A stretch of DNA of 64,000 nucleotides, from positions 1 through 64,000 of the IMG/VR virus record IMGVR_UViG_3300017987_005478. The stretch is one strand, 5' to 3'. Made by a program: the position numbers and the translations under genes. This DNA is from a virus. Every line of letters begins with the position of its first letter. Position 1 is the first letter of the stretch. This document shows, in pieces, positions 24,415 to 33,820 of the stretch. The notes under the pieces are model-generated. The model made no database searches and was not told where the DNA came from. It worked only from the letters and a program-made list of their open reading frames with translations.

Positions 24415-27400
24415 TATCCTATATCTCCCATAACAACTTGCGCTGCATAATCAATACCGCCACTTCCAGCAGATCTTCCAGACATTCCTCCACCAGCAAC
24501 ATTAGTAGCTGCGGTTCTGTTATTAGAGGCAACTGCATTTACAACATTATTCACGCTTGTGACGACTGCTCCATTTCCTTGACCCATTGCGTTTCTTGTT
24601 GCTACTCCATCTGCTAGCAACGGGTTAACTCCAGCTCGAGTCCTTGCAATATCCATTCCAGCTTGACGTTTAGCTAAGTCAGCAGGACTCATAACTGACC
24701 TCGCCATTGATTCAGCAACTCCAGGTGGTAGAGGAACAACTGCTTCTCCTGGATGGAGATCAGCATTGACCGCATGTCGAATAATACCACCACGTTGTAG
24801 ACTCTCTTTTAATGCTCCACCCTTTTGAGCATCTTCTGCGGCCGCCATTGCCTTTTCTTCAGTGGAACTGCCCTCTGCCCATTTCTTTATATGTTTTCCT
24901 ACAAATGGGATCTTTGAAAGCATGCCAACGATTTTACCCTTTGCCCATTTAATAATCTTCCAAGTCATTGTATACGGGAATAGAATAAAACCAACAATAC
25001 CCTTAATTAGAGCCTTGATTTTACCACCGATCCAGTCCATTGCTTTAGCAATATTTTGACCGCCGATAAATCCAAGAATTCCGCCAGCAATTGCTCCGAT
25101 AGCTCCACCAATTGCTGTACCAAATCCTGGAACAATAGAACCAATTCCTGCTCCGATGAGTGCGCCTTTACCAGCACCTTTTAATGCTCCACCAGCAGTG
25201 AAGTTTTCACCTGTTCCGCCAAGAAAACCACCAATACCTGCTCCAGTTTTTGAAGTTCCCCAATCTTTTGCTTTCTTTGTGCCCTTCCATGCATCTAAAG
25301 CGCCCCAAGCAAGACCACCTGCGCCACCAAGAACTCCAGCAGCTCCAAGCATACTCCCACCAGCTAAACCTTTAGCTGCGCCCCCAATGGCACCAAGACC
25401 AGAACCAATTGCTCCTGGTACGCCCTTAATCATAGCAAGGGCACCGCCACCAAGTGTCGTGAGAACTGCACCAAGTGAACCAATAATAGGACCAAACATT
25501 TTACCGAGGAATTGCAGACCTAATAATAAATATTTGACAAAGTTGTTTCCTAATCGTTTTAAACCTTTTTTCATACCAGTAAGAAGTTTTGCAATGCCTG
25601 GAAATGATTTTGCAATCTTTTTCTGGAATTGTCCAATTGTTGTAAGTCTATCAAGTTGACGCTTCGCAATTGACATGTGTTTTCTTGTTCTTTCTTTCGC
25701 ACTTTTTTCAATTTCAACAACTTTGGAAGGAAAGTCAAGAAGTCGTTTCCAACGGCCTGCCCACATTTCTTTTCTAGCTTTAAGTCTCTCAAATCTAGCC
25801 TGCCAGATGTCTTTCCTCATCTGTTTTCTTTCGGCTTTCATTTGTTCTTTTAGTTTTTTCGTTTCGATCTTCATACGAGCAATATCAGCTTTCGCTTTTA
25901 TTCTAGCCGCGATTCGCTCTTTTTTCATTTTTTCTTTTTCTAGTTTTAGTTCAATCTTATTTTTTCTTCTATCTCGCCTTGCTTGTTGTTTAGCTTTCGC
26001 AATTTCTACTCTCAATTTCATTTTCTGGAGTTTGCGTTCAGCTCTTGACTGTGATCTAGCTTTTTGTGCCTCCAGTTTTCTTTCATAACGTAATTTTTCT
26101 TTTTCAATTTTTTCTCTTATTTTTTCAACTTTCGAGCGCAATTTTTCACGTTTTTTAGCCATCTTATCTTGCGCTTTTAAAATTCGTTTTTGTCGTCTCT
26201 CTTCACGTCTAGCAGACCAACTATGAAGACGTTGATAAAACTTAAGAACTTTACGATGACGTTTATCAGCAGCTTTCGCTTCGTCAAGAGATTTCTTACG
26301 AGCGTCTTCGTGTATCTGTGCAACCTCTTTTGTTGCATTGATACGATCTTTCAACATCTTCTTTTGAAAACTTCTAAATATTTTATTTTGATCTCGAACA
26401 GAACGGAAAGCATTCCATTCTCTGAATCGAGCCATTCGTTTACTAAATTTCAGTTCTAATTTTTCTTTGAATGTCGCCCATCTTGACTCTCGTTTCTTTT
26501 GATCCTCAAAACCTTTTTCACGATTCTTGACCGTTCTTTCTAAGAATAAAAGATCACGCTCATTTGCTTTTTCAAAGAATTTCTCTGTTCTTTCTCCATG
26601 TTTTGCTAATCTCTCTTTAGTTTTTAGATCATACATCTCAATTCGTTGATCCATCTTCTGACGAATCTTTTGATCACGATTAGCAACACGTTTTTGATAC
26701 ATGTCGTGTTTTAGCTGCAGAGCTTTTTCATAAAACCCCATTATTGAAAGACCAAACTTGGTCTTCTCAGCTAAAGCTTTTGCAAATGTAAAAGGAGTTT
26801 TGGATTTTACTAATTCTTTGGATCCTTTAGCTCTCTCAAAAGCTCCCTCAAATGCAGCAGATGCTCTTTGTTTTGCTCCAGTTATAGCAGCACGACCGCC
26901 ACTTACTAATCTTCCAAGAGGATCAAATTCAGCGAAAGCTCCGGCTGCTCTTTGTCCTGCTGCACCAACTCCAGCGGCAGCAGCTCTAATACCACCGATA
27001 GTTGCACTTGCTAACCTTGGAGCCAACTCTTGAATATTTTTACTTAAATCTTGAAAGATCCCTTTAAGTTTTGTGAGAGGTTCTAGTTTTTGAACTATCT
27101 CATGTGTAGAGACGGCAAATGTATGAATAAGTTCAAATACTTTTCTAACCGGTAAAATGAGTTCACCCTTATGTGCAAGAATCTGACCAGTCTTTTTGAT
27201 AAAACCACCAGCTTGAAGTTTTGGAACCAATCTGCTTCCAAGCATATAAGCAGGAAGACCATAATTAAATGCCATCCCACCTGCTTTTTTCGCCATCCCT
27301 CTCGGGTCTCTTCTAAATTCGCCTGGCATCCCGCGCATTGTTTCTGGAAGGTCTCGAACTGATTGTTTTTTACGTTCCCAAGCTTCTCTGTCGAACCTGC

Positions 27401-29300
27401 CGCCTTCACCAACCATACCCATTCCAGTGGTCCAACCACCAGATGCTGCAAATAGAGCAGACTTAACAGCTAATTGTTTTTTGTCTACTCCTCTCCATCT
27501 ATGGGCAGTTCTTCTAGCTGCCCCACGACCTTTAACTATAGCATCAAATACCATGGATTGAATGGTATCTTTTATAAGTCCTGAAAATGCTTCTGTTTTT
27601 CTCCTTGCCGCTCCACCAACAGCACTTACTTCAGATCTTACTCCGGTAAGTCCTTCTCGCCACCTTTGTTTTAGAAGATCTGATGATACTCCAGCCTTTT
27701 TCATGATGTTGGTTGGAGTCATATCAGCGAATGTTGTAATACCAGCACTTTCTAGAGCATCTCGGTCTAGACCCATAAAGCCAGTATATGCACTAAACAG
27801 GGTCTCGCCGAATGATTTTTTCGGTCCGCCAGGTTTTTCTTTTCCTTCAACCCATGCTTTTAACTGTTCAAATTTTGTATATGTTTTGTCTTTGGTCGCT
27901 TCTTCATATGCTTCGTCAGATAATTGACTCATACTTTTCGCCATGAGATCAAATTTTGGCGACCAGTTAGTATACATTAAACCAAGACCACCCACTATAT
28001 TATGAAAGACATTTTTACTACGTGTTGCTCGCCTCCATTCTCCCATATACCCGCCACGCGCTGTGAACAAGTATCTTAGTGGAAATGAGATAGCATCATG
28101 AAACCCTTTAGTTAATGTTAAAAGGTTACGGAAGGTGGGATGTTGGATAAGAGTTTCCTGCCATGCTAATCTCCAACGGTCAGTCGTTCCAACTAACTCA
28201 GTTTTCAATTCAAGAATAGCACGTAAGAGTCGGTCCTGCCACTTTGTATCAGGGTCTTTAGCTTTCTTGAAAGCGTCTACAAATGTTCCGACAAGACCTC
28301 TTTGTTCTTTTGGTTTATCCTTCTGTGCTTGAGCAACATATTTTTCTATTTGCGCCATCTCTTGCGACATGACAGTCAAACCGCCGATGAATGTTCTTGA
28401 AAGAGCTGTATCACCACCACTTTCCATTCGCTGATCAATCTCTTTCAAAAGTTCCTCAATAGGCATTACAACTTCACCACGGTGGACCTTTGCAAGTCCT
28501 GTTTTCCTAACTACGCCACCCTCTTGAAGCTTTGGAACTTTCTTTTTCTGTATTTGGCGTGTTCTTAACTCTTCAGCCTTCTTCCCAGCTCTTCGTACGT
28601 TTGCTGCCGTACTGCCCATTGCTACTAATGATTCTTCAGAATAATCAACTTTCGGTCCTCTCCCAAATAAGTATCTGAGGTTGGACATTTTCTCCCCAAG
28701 CTGTCTGAAGATTCCAGTAAACATTGGAGCAATTGCTTTAAAGGCATCACTAAACTTCTGTTTAATCTTATTTGTAAAATCTCCATATATTTCGGTATCC
28801 ATAAACTTTCCAACAAAATAACCGAAAAGTGGAGTAGCTTGTGCCATCGCCATTGCGACAGCATTTTGTTTATTGATGCTAATATCTTCACTAATCGCTT
28901 TTCCATATTGTGATATTGCGTCCTTGGTAACACGCATCGTCTCCGAAGACGTAGACTTCACACCTCTCGCTAGATGATCAACAGACTTTGTCATCATCTG
29001 TAACATAGAATTTACAGATGATTGGACTTCTTTAACACCTTTCTGATTTGCGACAGTTTTGATGGCTTGATTTTGTTTAGCCATCCCGCCTTTAATTGAT
29101 GTAACGTCTGTGCTAAGCTTACTCAGATTTCTATCCGTCATTGCGGACATTTTAGCAGATTGTCTTTCAACTGCAGCAATCTTTTGGTTCATTTCAGCGC
29201 GCAACTTGGCTACATTAGATGTAACCATATCAATGTGTCGCAAGCGTTCTTTGGCTTCTCGATCAGCCGCTTTTAAGATGTCATCATTGTCATTAGCCAT
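24414..29300 (-). CDS. tape measure protein
   Basis: A 1628-aa product. N-terminal coiled coils (residues 1-130) are followed by mixed helical parts, a very long Lys/Arg/Glu-rich coiled coil (about 870-1230), and a Gly/Ala-rich hydrophobic region (about 1270-1450), the usual tape-measure layout. Three related motifs of the form LQxGGxxRKTGxxxxHxGExxxP occur near residues 260, 695 and 1515; this motif type is common in tape-measure proteins. The length predicts a long tail. It lies between terminase/HExxH gene and tube-cap gene. Confidence 0.9.
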   Translation of the reverse strand: MANDNDDILKAADREAKERLRHIDMVTSNVAKLRAEMNQKIAAVERQSAKMSAMTDRNLSKLSTDVTSIKGGMAKQNQAIKTVANQKGVKEVQSSVNSMLQMMTKSVDHLARGVKSTSSETMRVTKDAISQYGKAISEDISINKQNAVAMAMAQATPLFGYFVGKFMDTEIYGDFTNKIKQKFSDAFKAIAPMFTGIFRQLGEKMSNLRYLFGRGPKVDYSEESLVAMGSTAANVRRAGKKAEELRTRQIQKKKVPKLQEGGVVRKTGLAKVHRGEVVMPIEELLKEIDQRMESGGDTALSRTFIGGLTVMSQEMAQIEKYVAQAQKDKPKEQRGLVGTFVDAFKKAKDPDTKWQDRLLRAILELKTELVGTTDRWRLAWQETLIQHPTFRNLLTLTKGFHDAISFPLRYLFTARGGYMGEWRRATRSKNVFHNIVGGLGLMYTNWSPKFDLMAKSMSQLSDEAYEEATKDKTYTKFEQLKAWVEGKEKPGGPKKSFGETLFSAYTGFMGLDRDALESAGITTFADMTPTNIMKKAGVSSDLLKQRWREGLTGVRSEVSAVGGAARRKTEAFSGLIKDTIQSMVFDAIVKGRGAARRTAHRWRGVDKKQLAVKSALFAASGGWTTGMGMVGEGGRFDREAWERKKQSVRDLPETMRGMPGEFRRDPRGMAKKAGGMAFNYGLPAYMLGSRLVPKLQAGGFIKKTGQILAHKGELILPVRKVFELIHTFAVSTHEIVQKLEPLTKLKGIFQDLSKNIQELAPRLASATIGGIRAAAAGVGAAGQRAAGAFAEFDPLGRLVSGGRAAITGAKQRASAAFEGAFERAKGSKELVKSKTPFTFAKALAEKTKFGLSIMGFYEKALQLKHDMYQKRVANRDQKIRQKMDQRIEMYDLKTKERLAKHGERTEKFFEKANERDLLFLERTVKNREKGFEDQKKRESRWATFKEKLELKFSKRMARFREWNAFRSVRDQNKIFRSFQKKMLKDRINATKEVAQIHEDARKKSLDEAKAADKRHRKVLKFYQRLHSWSARREERRQKRILKAQDKMAKKREKLRSKVEKIREKIEKEKLRYERKLEAQKARSQSRAERKLQKMKLRVEIAKAKQQARRDRRKNKIELKLEKEKMKKERIAARIKAKADIARMKIETKKLKEQMKAERKQMRKDIWQARFERLKARKEMWAGRWKRLLDFPSKVVEIEKSAKERTRKHMSIAKRQLDRLTTIGQFQKKIAKSFPGIAKLLTGMKKGLKRLGNNFVKYLLLGLQFLGKMFGPIIGSLGAVLTTLGGGALAMIKGVPGAIGSGLGAIGGAAKGLAGGSMLGAAGVLGGAGGLAWGALDAWKGTKKAKDWGTSKTGAGIGGFLGGTGENFTAGGALKGAGKGALIGAGIGSIVPGFGTAIGGAIGAIAGGILGFIGGQNIAKAMDWIGGKIKALIKGIVGFILFPYTMTWKIIKWAKGKIVGMLSKIPFVGKHIKKWAEGSSTEEKAMAAAEDAQKGGALKESLQRGGIIRHAVNADLHPGEAVVPLPPGVAESMARSVMSPADLAKRQAGMDIARTRAGVNPLLADGVATRNAMGQGNGAVVTSVNNVVNAVASNNRTAATNVAGGGMSGRSAGSGGIDYAAQVVMGDIG

Positions 29301-29312
29301 ACTAGATTACCT

Positions 29313-30221
29313 CTATGCTAGTTTGGAAAAAGCCTTGACAGTTAATGCGTCAGGCAAAATTTCTGATCTCATTGCAATAACTTCTGAAGGCAACCCAATT
29401 TCTTGAGCATAAAAATTTCTGCCTACGTATTTGTTGTAAACTTGTTGATACCCATAGATCAGAGGTCTAATTGTATGTATAAACTGTCTGAGGTTTCTAT
29501 ATAAAACCGCAGGACTTTTGGTGTAAACTTTCCATGTAACAATAAAATCTCGAATCATCCCTTCAAACTGCTTCTCATTTAATGTTGTATATTTACTTAG
29601 TTTCGTGAGTAACATCTTATGATAATTCGAAAGTGTTGTATTTCTCCATGGTTGGTTATGTTCAACTTTATAAAAGATAAATTTAACTATCTCGTCCATT
29701 TCCTTTGGTTCTTGTTTTAGAGATAGAAGTTGTGTGAACACAGCCGTATAATATTTCTTCAAATCATTTTTGAATATAGAGAAAAAAGCTGATGGGTTTT
29801 CTGTCGCTAGTTTATGCATTCCTTCATGTGTCACTAATCGAGCAAGATAATCATTACTAGCATAACCCGCTTTAATGTTTGCATCAAAACAAAGAACAAT
29901 TGTTCGGAATCTTGGTGAATAAAATGCTACTGTGCTTGGATGCTTATCAGAAGGATATTGCTTTTTTCTCATAAGCTTGAAGATACTTTTATCTCCAAAC
30001 GCCGGAATAAATCCTTTTGAATCTATTAATTTAGAAAGTGTCGGAACAAGTCTTTTCGCTCTGCTTGTTTTCGACATAGCTTCTAAGAATTTTTTATTTA
30101 ATTTATTTGAACCGCGTAGCTCTTCACCATCAACGACTGCTACCACTTTTGTCATAAATGGTATAGGAAGAGCGTAAAATTCATTAAGCTCCGGTTTGTT
30201 TGTCTTCTTGCTCTTGTTCAT
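29313..30221 (-). CDS. HExxH putative zinc metalloprotease
   Basis: A 302-aa product behind AGGAG. RLVTHEGMHKLATENP places H132-E133-x2-H136, the zinc-binding and catalytic motif of many metallopeptidases, in a helix; a third ligand could be one of several downstream Glu/His residues. The rest is basic and aromatic-rich. It overlaps the terminase stop by 38 bases and precedes the tape-measure gene, so it may process a virion protein. The HExxH alone is not proof of activity. Confidence 0.6.
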   Translation of the reverse strand: MNKSKKTNKPELNEFYALPIPFMTKVVAVVDGEELRGSNKLNKKFLEAMSKTSRAKRLVPTLSKLIDSKGFIPAFGDKSIFKLMRKKQYPSDKHPSTVAFYSPRFRTIVLCFDANIKAGYASNDYLARLVTHEGMHKLATENPSAFFSIFKNDLKKYYTAVFTQLLSLKQEPKEMDEIVKFIFYKVEHNQPWRNTTLSNYHKMLLTKLSKYTTLNEKQFEGMIRDFIVTWKVYTKSPAVLYRNLRQFIHTIRPLIYGYQQVYNKYVGRNFYAQEIGLPSEVIAMRSEILPDALTVKAFSKLA

Positions 30222-31860
30222 CAGCAGAGGCTCCTGTTTGTTGATAAAAACTCATCACGTCGACTATACCGCTTATGTTATGATCCTTGACGTGTCGTAT
30301 GACTTTTGAGCTTGTCATTTCATCAAGATAGGCGTCAGTATTTGTGCTTATAATATCTTTGAATTCACCTTGGATGTTATGGGTGAAACCCTTATGAATC
30401 AATAGAGGCGGATCATACTTTCTAACATATGTGCACAAAGCTGTAGCTACTGCGATATCGTCTCTACAACCAATATCGGCTTCAACTTTACCATTTGGTT
30501 TAGTAATTAATCCTATAAGTTCGAGAGACAGTCTTTGTGATTTAACCACTTCTGGAAATTCAGTTACATATGAATATAAAGAATCGATCATTAGAGGTCG
30601 AGTTTTAGCATTAGTGCTAAGACCTGGTACTACAGTATTTAATCCTCGTTTTTCTTTGTAAACCATTGGAGCAAATTCTGAACGATAAACAGCTTCAACA
30701 ACATGATTTCCATATGAATTTGATTCAATAATTACTTGACCAGGATATTTTGTGCAAGCCAACATTACAACTTTAATAAAATCTGTAACAGCGCATTTAG
30801 TTTGGTATTCCCAAACTTGCTCCATTGTTTCGTAATCAAAAACAACAATGGCGGATTTATCATTACCATGTTCAGGTGCTGTATCGACTCCAATCAAATA
30901 GTAATTCTTATGAACTGGTTCTTGAAATGTCCAAATTTCTCCACCAAAAATATGAAATCTCTCAATAGGTTTTGTAACAACTTCTTGAAGTCTGGCACTA
31001 GTCTCTTCACTAAAGAATGATCCCTCTGTACTAAGAAACTTAAGCTCCATCTCCTGTTCAATTTTTCTTGGATCATTATCAAACAAGTCACAAATACCCT
31101 GATACCAATGAGGGTCGTCTGCTAATTCTGGAATATCCTTCCAATGAATTACAAATGGTGTTAAAGCTTTACTTTCTCCGGACACCGCATCTGAATATTT
31201 CTTAAAAAACCAAGCACCTACACCCACTGCTCTGTTCGGTGTAGACAATAAAACAGTCCCATAAGGAACACCAGCTTTTCTGGCTTGCATTTGGTTTGTG
31301 GATAAAGCTGGAATGATGGAAGTCCATGCTGTGTCAATATGATGAATAAAGGCAGCCTCGTCAATGACCAAGAATGTTATGGATTTACCTCGAAGGGTTT
31401 TTTCTGGAGCGTTTGGTACTACTGGTGATGCATAACATTTAGATCCGTTGTCAAGAATAAAGGTCCTTTCTGTATTCTTTTGAAATTTTGGTCTTAACCA
31501 CAATGGAAGTTTTTCAATCATTGAAATGATATCTCTGGTAAAATCGGTAGCTTCTGGAGCATCTTTCGAGATGATTCCAACATGCACATTATCATGAAAT
31601 ATTGTAAGCCACACAATAAAAGCTTTCATTACGGTGGATATACCAATCTGACGACTCTTTAGAACCAATACAAATTTATTTGTGAGAATTAAATCTGTAA
31701 GCTCAACTTGTTTTTGGTAAGGAGTAAAGTGTTGATCACCACCTGTTAGTTCAAGAAGGATATATCTCGGTGTAAAATACGCAAAAGATTTCTTACATTT
31801 AAGATATTCTTGTACGTATTTCTCTGCTTGTGTTTTAGCAGATTTAGCTGGTCTACCCAT
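30184..31860 (-). CDS. terminase large subunit (gp17-like)
   Basis: A 558-aa product behind AAAGGAGG. ATPase part: Walker A-like KSRQIGIST (67-75), Walker B FLVIDEAAF (about 163-171) and the coupling motif LLSTPNRA. Nuclease part: IGVDTAPEHGNDKSAIVVFD (about 322-341), IIESNSYGN and DDIAVATAL, the RNase H-like acidic residues. It packages DNA by headful or cohesive cutting. The length is close to T4 gp17 (610). A motif II promoter lies at 31903-31920. No intron or inserted nuclease is seen. Confidence 0.95.
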   Translation of the reverse strand: MGRPAKSAKTQAEKYVQEYLKCKKSFAYFTPRYILLELTGGDQHFTPYQKQVELTDLILTNKFVLVLKSRQIGISTVMKAFIVWLTIFHDNVHVGIISKDAPEATDFTRDIISMIEKLPLWLRPKFQKNTERTFILDNGSKCYASPVVPNAPEKTLRGKSITFLVIDEAAFIHHIDTAWTSIIPALSTNQMQARKAGVPYGTVLLSTPNRAVGVGAWFFKKYSDAVSGESKALTPFVIHWKDIPELADDPHWYQGICDLFDNDPRKIEQEMELKFLSTEGSFFSEETSARLQEVVTKPIERFHIFGGEIWTFQEPVHKNYYLIGVDTAPEHGNDKSAIVVFDYETMEQVWEYQTKCAVTDFIKVVMLACTKYPGQVIIESNSYGNHVVEAVYRSEFAPMVYKEKRGLNTVVPGLSTNAKTRPLMIDSLYSYVTEFPEVVKSQRLSLELIGLITKPNGKVEADIGCRDDIAVATALCTYVRKYDPPLLIHKGFTHNIQGEFKDIISTNTDAYLDEMTSSKVIRHVKDHNISGIVDVMSFYQQTGASADEQEQEDKQTGA

Positions 31861-31902
31861 CTGTCCTCCTTTATTAACAACGTAAAATCGATGGAAGAAT
31901 CT

Positions 31903-31920
31903 CCTTTATAGTTTGTTCTA
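31903..31920 (-). promoter_or_regulatory. promoter-like motif II (TAGAACAAACTATAAAGG)
   Basis: On the minus strand 43 bases before the terminase ATG; the core is identical to the copy at 1996 on the plus strand. Confidence 0.55.
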
Positions 31921-31952
31921 AATAACGTAATGTTTTTGGTTATTTCTAAACA

Positions 31953-31972
31953 ATTATATATATTACTTACTG
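31953..31972 (+). promoter_or_regulatory. promoter-like motif I (TATATATTACTTACTGAG)
   Basis: Plus-strand copy of motif I, containing exact TATATTAC. It points into the structured RNA that follows. Confidence 0.5.
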
Positions 31973-32272
31973 AGAGGAGTCATTGTCTTTTTAATGACTC
32001 GCCTACGTATCCTATACTATCTGACTTCAGTCAGTTTTTTCCTTTGATGCATGAAGGAAAAGCAAGAAGGTTCACCCCGAACAGGAACCTTCTCCGACTT
32101 TGAGATACGATCCGTCGTCTAGTCAACGACATGTTCTACTCAAATGATTTTGAGACCCCCCGAAACTGCTGGAAGAAGCCGGCCCCAAAATTATTTGATT
32201 GTTCAAGGATCGTATCTCGGTTCGAACCTTCGGTTTTGACTAGGGCCGCTGGCTCTAGTCCTAAAAGTTTTT
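31973..32272 (+). ncRNA. structured RNA, about 300 nt, with own promoter and terminator
   Basis: No coding frame. Hairpins: GAGTCATT/AATGACTC (31977-32000), CTGAC/GTCAG, TTTCCTT/AAGGAAA, GAAGGTTC/GAACCTTC (32066-32092), CTCAAA/TTTGAG. A 12-bp perfect long-range helix, GAGATACGATCC (32102-32113) with GGATCGTATCTC (32207-32218), closes the 3' domain. The end is a hairpin with a U-run. It is divergent from the terminase transcript and convergent with the hub gene. No family was recognised. Confidence 0.65.
32238..32272 (+). terminator. terminator of the 300-nt RNA
   Basis: GACTAG-GGCC-GCT-GGCT-CTAGTC forms a stem (32238-32260) followed by CTAAAAGTTTTTGT. The TTTTTGT ending is shared with the other structured RNAs of the window. 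Confidence 0.65.
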
Positions 32273-32281
32273 GTATATTTT

Positions 32282-33499
32282 TTATATAGTTCTGTTGGTT
32301 CTAATTAAATAAATTCTTGCGGTTGCCTGCCATTCACCTTCTCTTTGAAATTCTAAATCACTAGATTTGAGAATATATTTTCCGGACAAATCAACAAATT
32401 CAACAGTGCGAGGAACAAATTTGACTGGTTCACCGACTGAGATCAAACTCCATATTGGTAAGTTCTTTTCAATAGTAATAGAGATTGTTGACAATGATGC
32501 TATCTTTTTTGCAATTGCAGATCTAGCAAATGTTTCTGAATATTCATAACCAGTTTGACTAATATAATAAGTCTGCCTATGAGCGATATTAGTATCAGTA
32601 GGAATTTTTTTGTTTTGAGATATTAAACCGTTGTCTGCACAAATGTCGTCAAGAGCTAGTTCAACAGGATAATATAAACTATCCTCAGGTTTTGAAATGA
32701 ATGTCATGTTATTTGCTAATACTGAATAAGCAGCATTTCCCTTATACCAAGTATTAACAACTGTATATGTATAAAATTCTTTACCAGATGATGAATCCTC
32801 AATAACATCTTCTGCATCCATACCACTTGCTAATTGTGTAACGGTGAAAACTTGACTTCTTTTCATTCTTTCAGATAGATTTAACACATGAAAGTTATTT
32901 TCATAATCACAAAAAGCAACAGGAACACCATCAAATAAACCGAAGGTATCATCTAAATAAGATACTGTTCGATAAAGAGTGGTAGGCGGAACAACAACCT
33001 GTGGAAGAGATTCTGTATTCTCATTAAAGGAGTCCATTTTCAGAGTTGAACCTGCTTTAGAAACTAAATCAGATAAGACATCTCTTACTGTCACATTCTC
33101 ATAAACATCATTACCAGTTGTTGTTATTGTTTTAAATGCATCTCGAACAACTGTAGTAATTGTAATAGGTGTTCTATCTTTTTGTTTTCCTTCGGACATC
33201 TGGTCTTTAGCAGACACATCTAAGTTCATTTCAACAACCATCAAGTCCATTTTTATTTGATCAGTTTGAACACCAGTTTGACCAAGCAAAATGACATTCA
33301 ACATACAATGATCTTGACCCCACAACCCTTCTAAAATAACATCATTGACGTCAACAAAAACGTCTAATACAACTACTTGATATGGGGCAGTAATTGAGGA
33401 AGCAATGCGGACATGATAGAGGTCGGATGTGTAGTCTATTCCTTTGATTGTCAACTCGAAAGAATAACTCCTTGATGGTGCAAATGGTCTATCAGGCAT
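32282..33499 (-). CDS. baseplate hub protein (gp27/gpD-like)
   Basis: A 405-aa product behind AAGGGAG. The beta-rich N-terminal part (YSFELTIKGIDYTSDLYHVR) and the middle (SYLDDTFGLFDGVPVAFCDY, then ENNFHVLNLSERM) resemble hub proteins that form the trimeric ring under the tube, carrying tube-like domains. Separated from the other baseplate genes by the terminase block. The fold call is by pattern; moderate. Confidence 0.6.
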   Translation of the reverse strand: MPDRPFAPSRSYSFELTIKGIDYTSDLYHVRIASSITAPYQVVVLDVFVDVNDVILEGLWGQDHCMLNVILLGQTGVQTDQIKMDLMVVEMNLDVSAKDQMSEGKQKDRTPITITTVVRDAFKTITTTGNDVYENVTVRDVLSDLVSKAGSTLKMDSFNENTESLPQVVVPPTTLYRTVSYLDDTFGLFDGVPVAFCDYENNFHVLNLSERMKRSQVFTVTQLASGMDAEDVIEDSSSGKEFYTYTVVNTWYKGNAAYSVLANNMTFISKPEDSLYYPVELALDDICADNGLISQNKKIPTDTNIAHRQTYYISQTGYEYSETFARSAIAKKIASLSTISITIEKNLPIWSLISVGEPVKFVPRTVEFVDLSGKYILKSSDLEFQREGEWQATARIYLIRTNRTI

Positions 33500-33513
33500 T
33501 ACGTAAACTCCCT

Positions 33514-33532
33514 TGTCTTTATTTTTTGTTCG
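33514..33532 (-). promoter_or_regulatory. promoter-like motif II variant (GAACAAAAAATAAAG)
   Basis: It differs from motif II by one base in the TATAAA part and lies only 17-32 bases before the hub ATG at 33499. Tentative. Confidence 0.4.
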
Positions 33533-33617
33533 GGAAATTTACAACTATATATATAAACTAAGTAATAAATTACTTTTAGAGTTGGTCCGTAGAAACGACT
33601 GTTCTAAATATATTAAT

Positions 33618-33635
33618 AACTAAGAATATAAATTG
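33618..33635 (+). promoter_or_regulatory. weak motif II-like element (AAGAATATAAATTG)
   Basis: It keeps TATAAA but lacks the CAAA part; placed 20-35 bases before the small gene at 33654. Confidence 0.3.
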
Positions 33636-33653
33636 TTTACAAGGAGGTGTGTC

Positions 33654-33806
33654 ATGGAACTCGAGAAGTGTAAATGTGGACGCCCTCTATTAGCGATAGA
33701 TGAAATTGAGTGTGAAGTCTGTGTAGCAAAAGCTAGGAGATATGCTTTTATAATCTTACTCACAGGCGTCGCAGTAACAATTGTATCCATCGCTTGGGCA
33801 TTATAA
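33654..33806 (+). CDS. 50-aa zinc-knuckle plus membrane-segment protein
   Basis: Behind AAGGAGG. The sequence begins MELEKCKCGRPLLAIDEIEC, with four Cys placed as a small zinc ribbon (CxC...CxxC), followed by a single membrane helix (FIILLTGVAVTIVSIAWAL) at the very end. Probably anchored in the membrane with the ribbon in the cytoplasm. First of three tiny plus-strand genes. Confidence 0.65.
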   Translation: MELEKCKCGRPLLAIDEIECEVCVAKARRYAFIILLTGVAVTIVSIAWAL

Positions 33807-33820
33807 GGGGGTGGTATGTA

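Noticed and set aside
25156-27927. Several long plus-strand open frames opposite the tape measure
   Set aside because: Pro/Ala/Ser-rich shadows of the Gly/Ala- and Lys-rich tape-measure codons; no starts with ribosome sites.
32205-32232. T-arm-like GGTTCGAACC in the 300-nt RNA
   Set aside because: No acceptor stem or CCA-type end at the needed distance; the segment flanks the 12-bp long-range helix instead.
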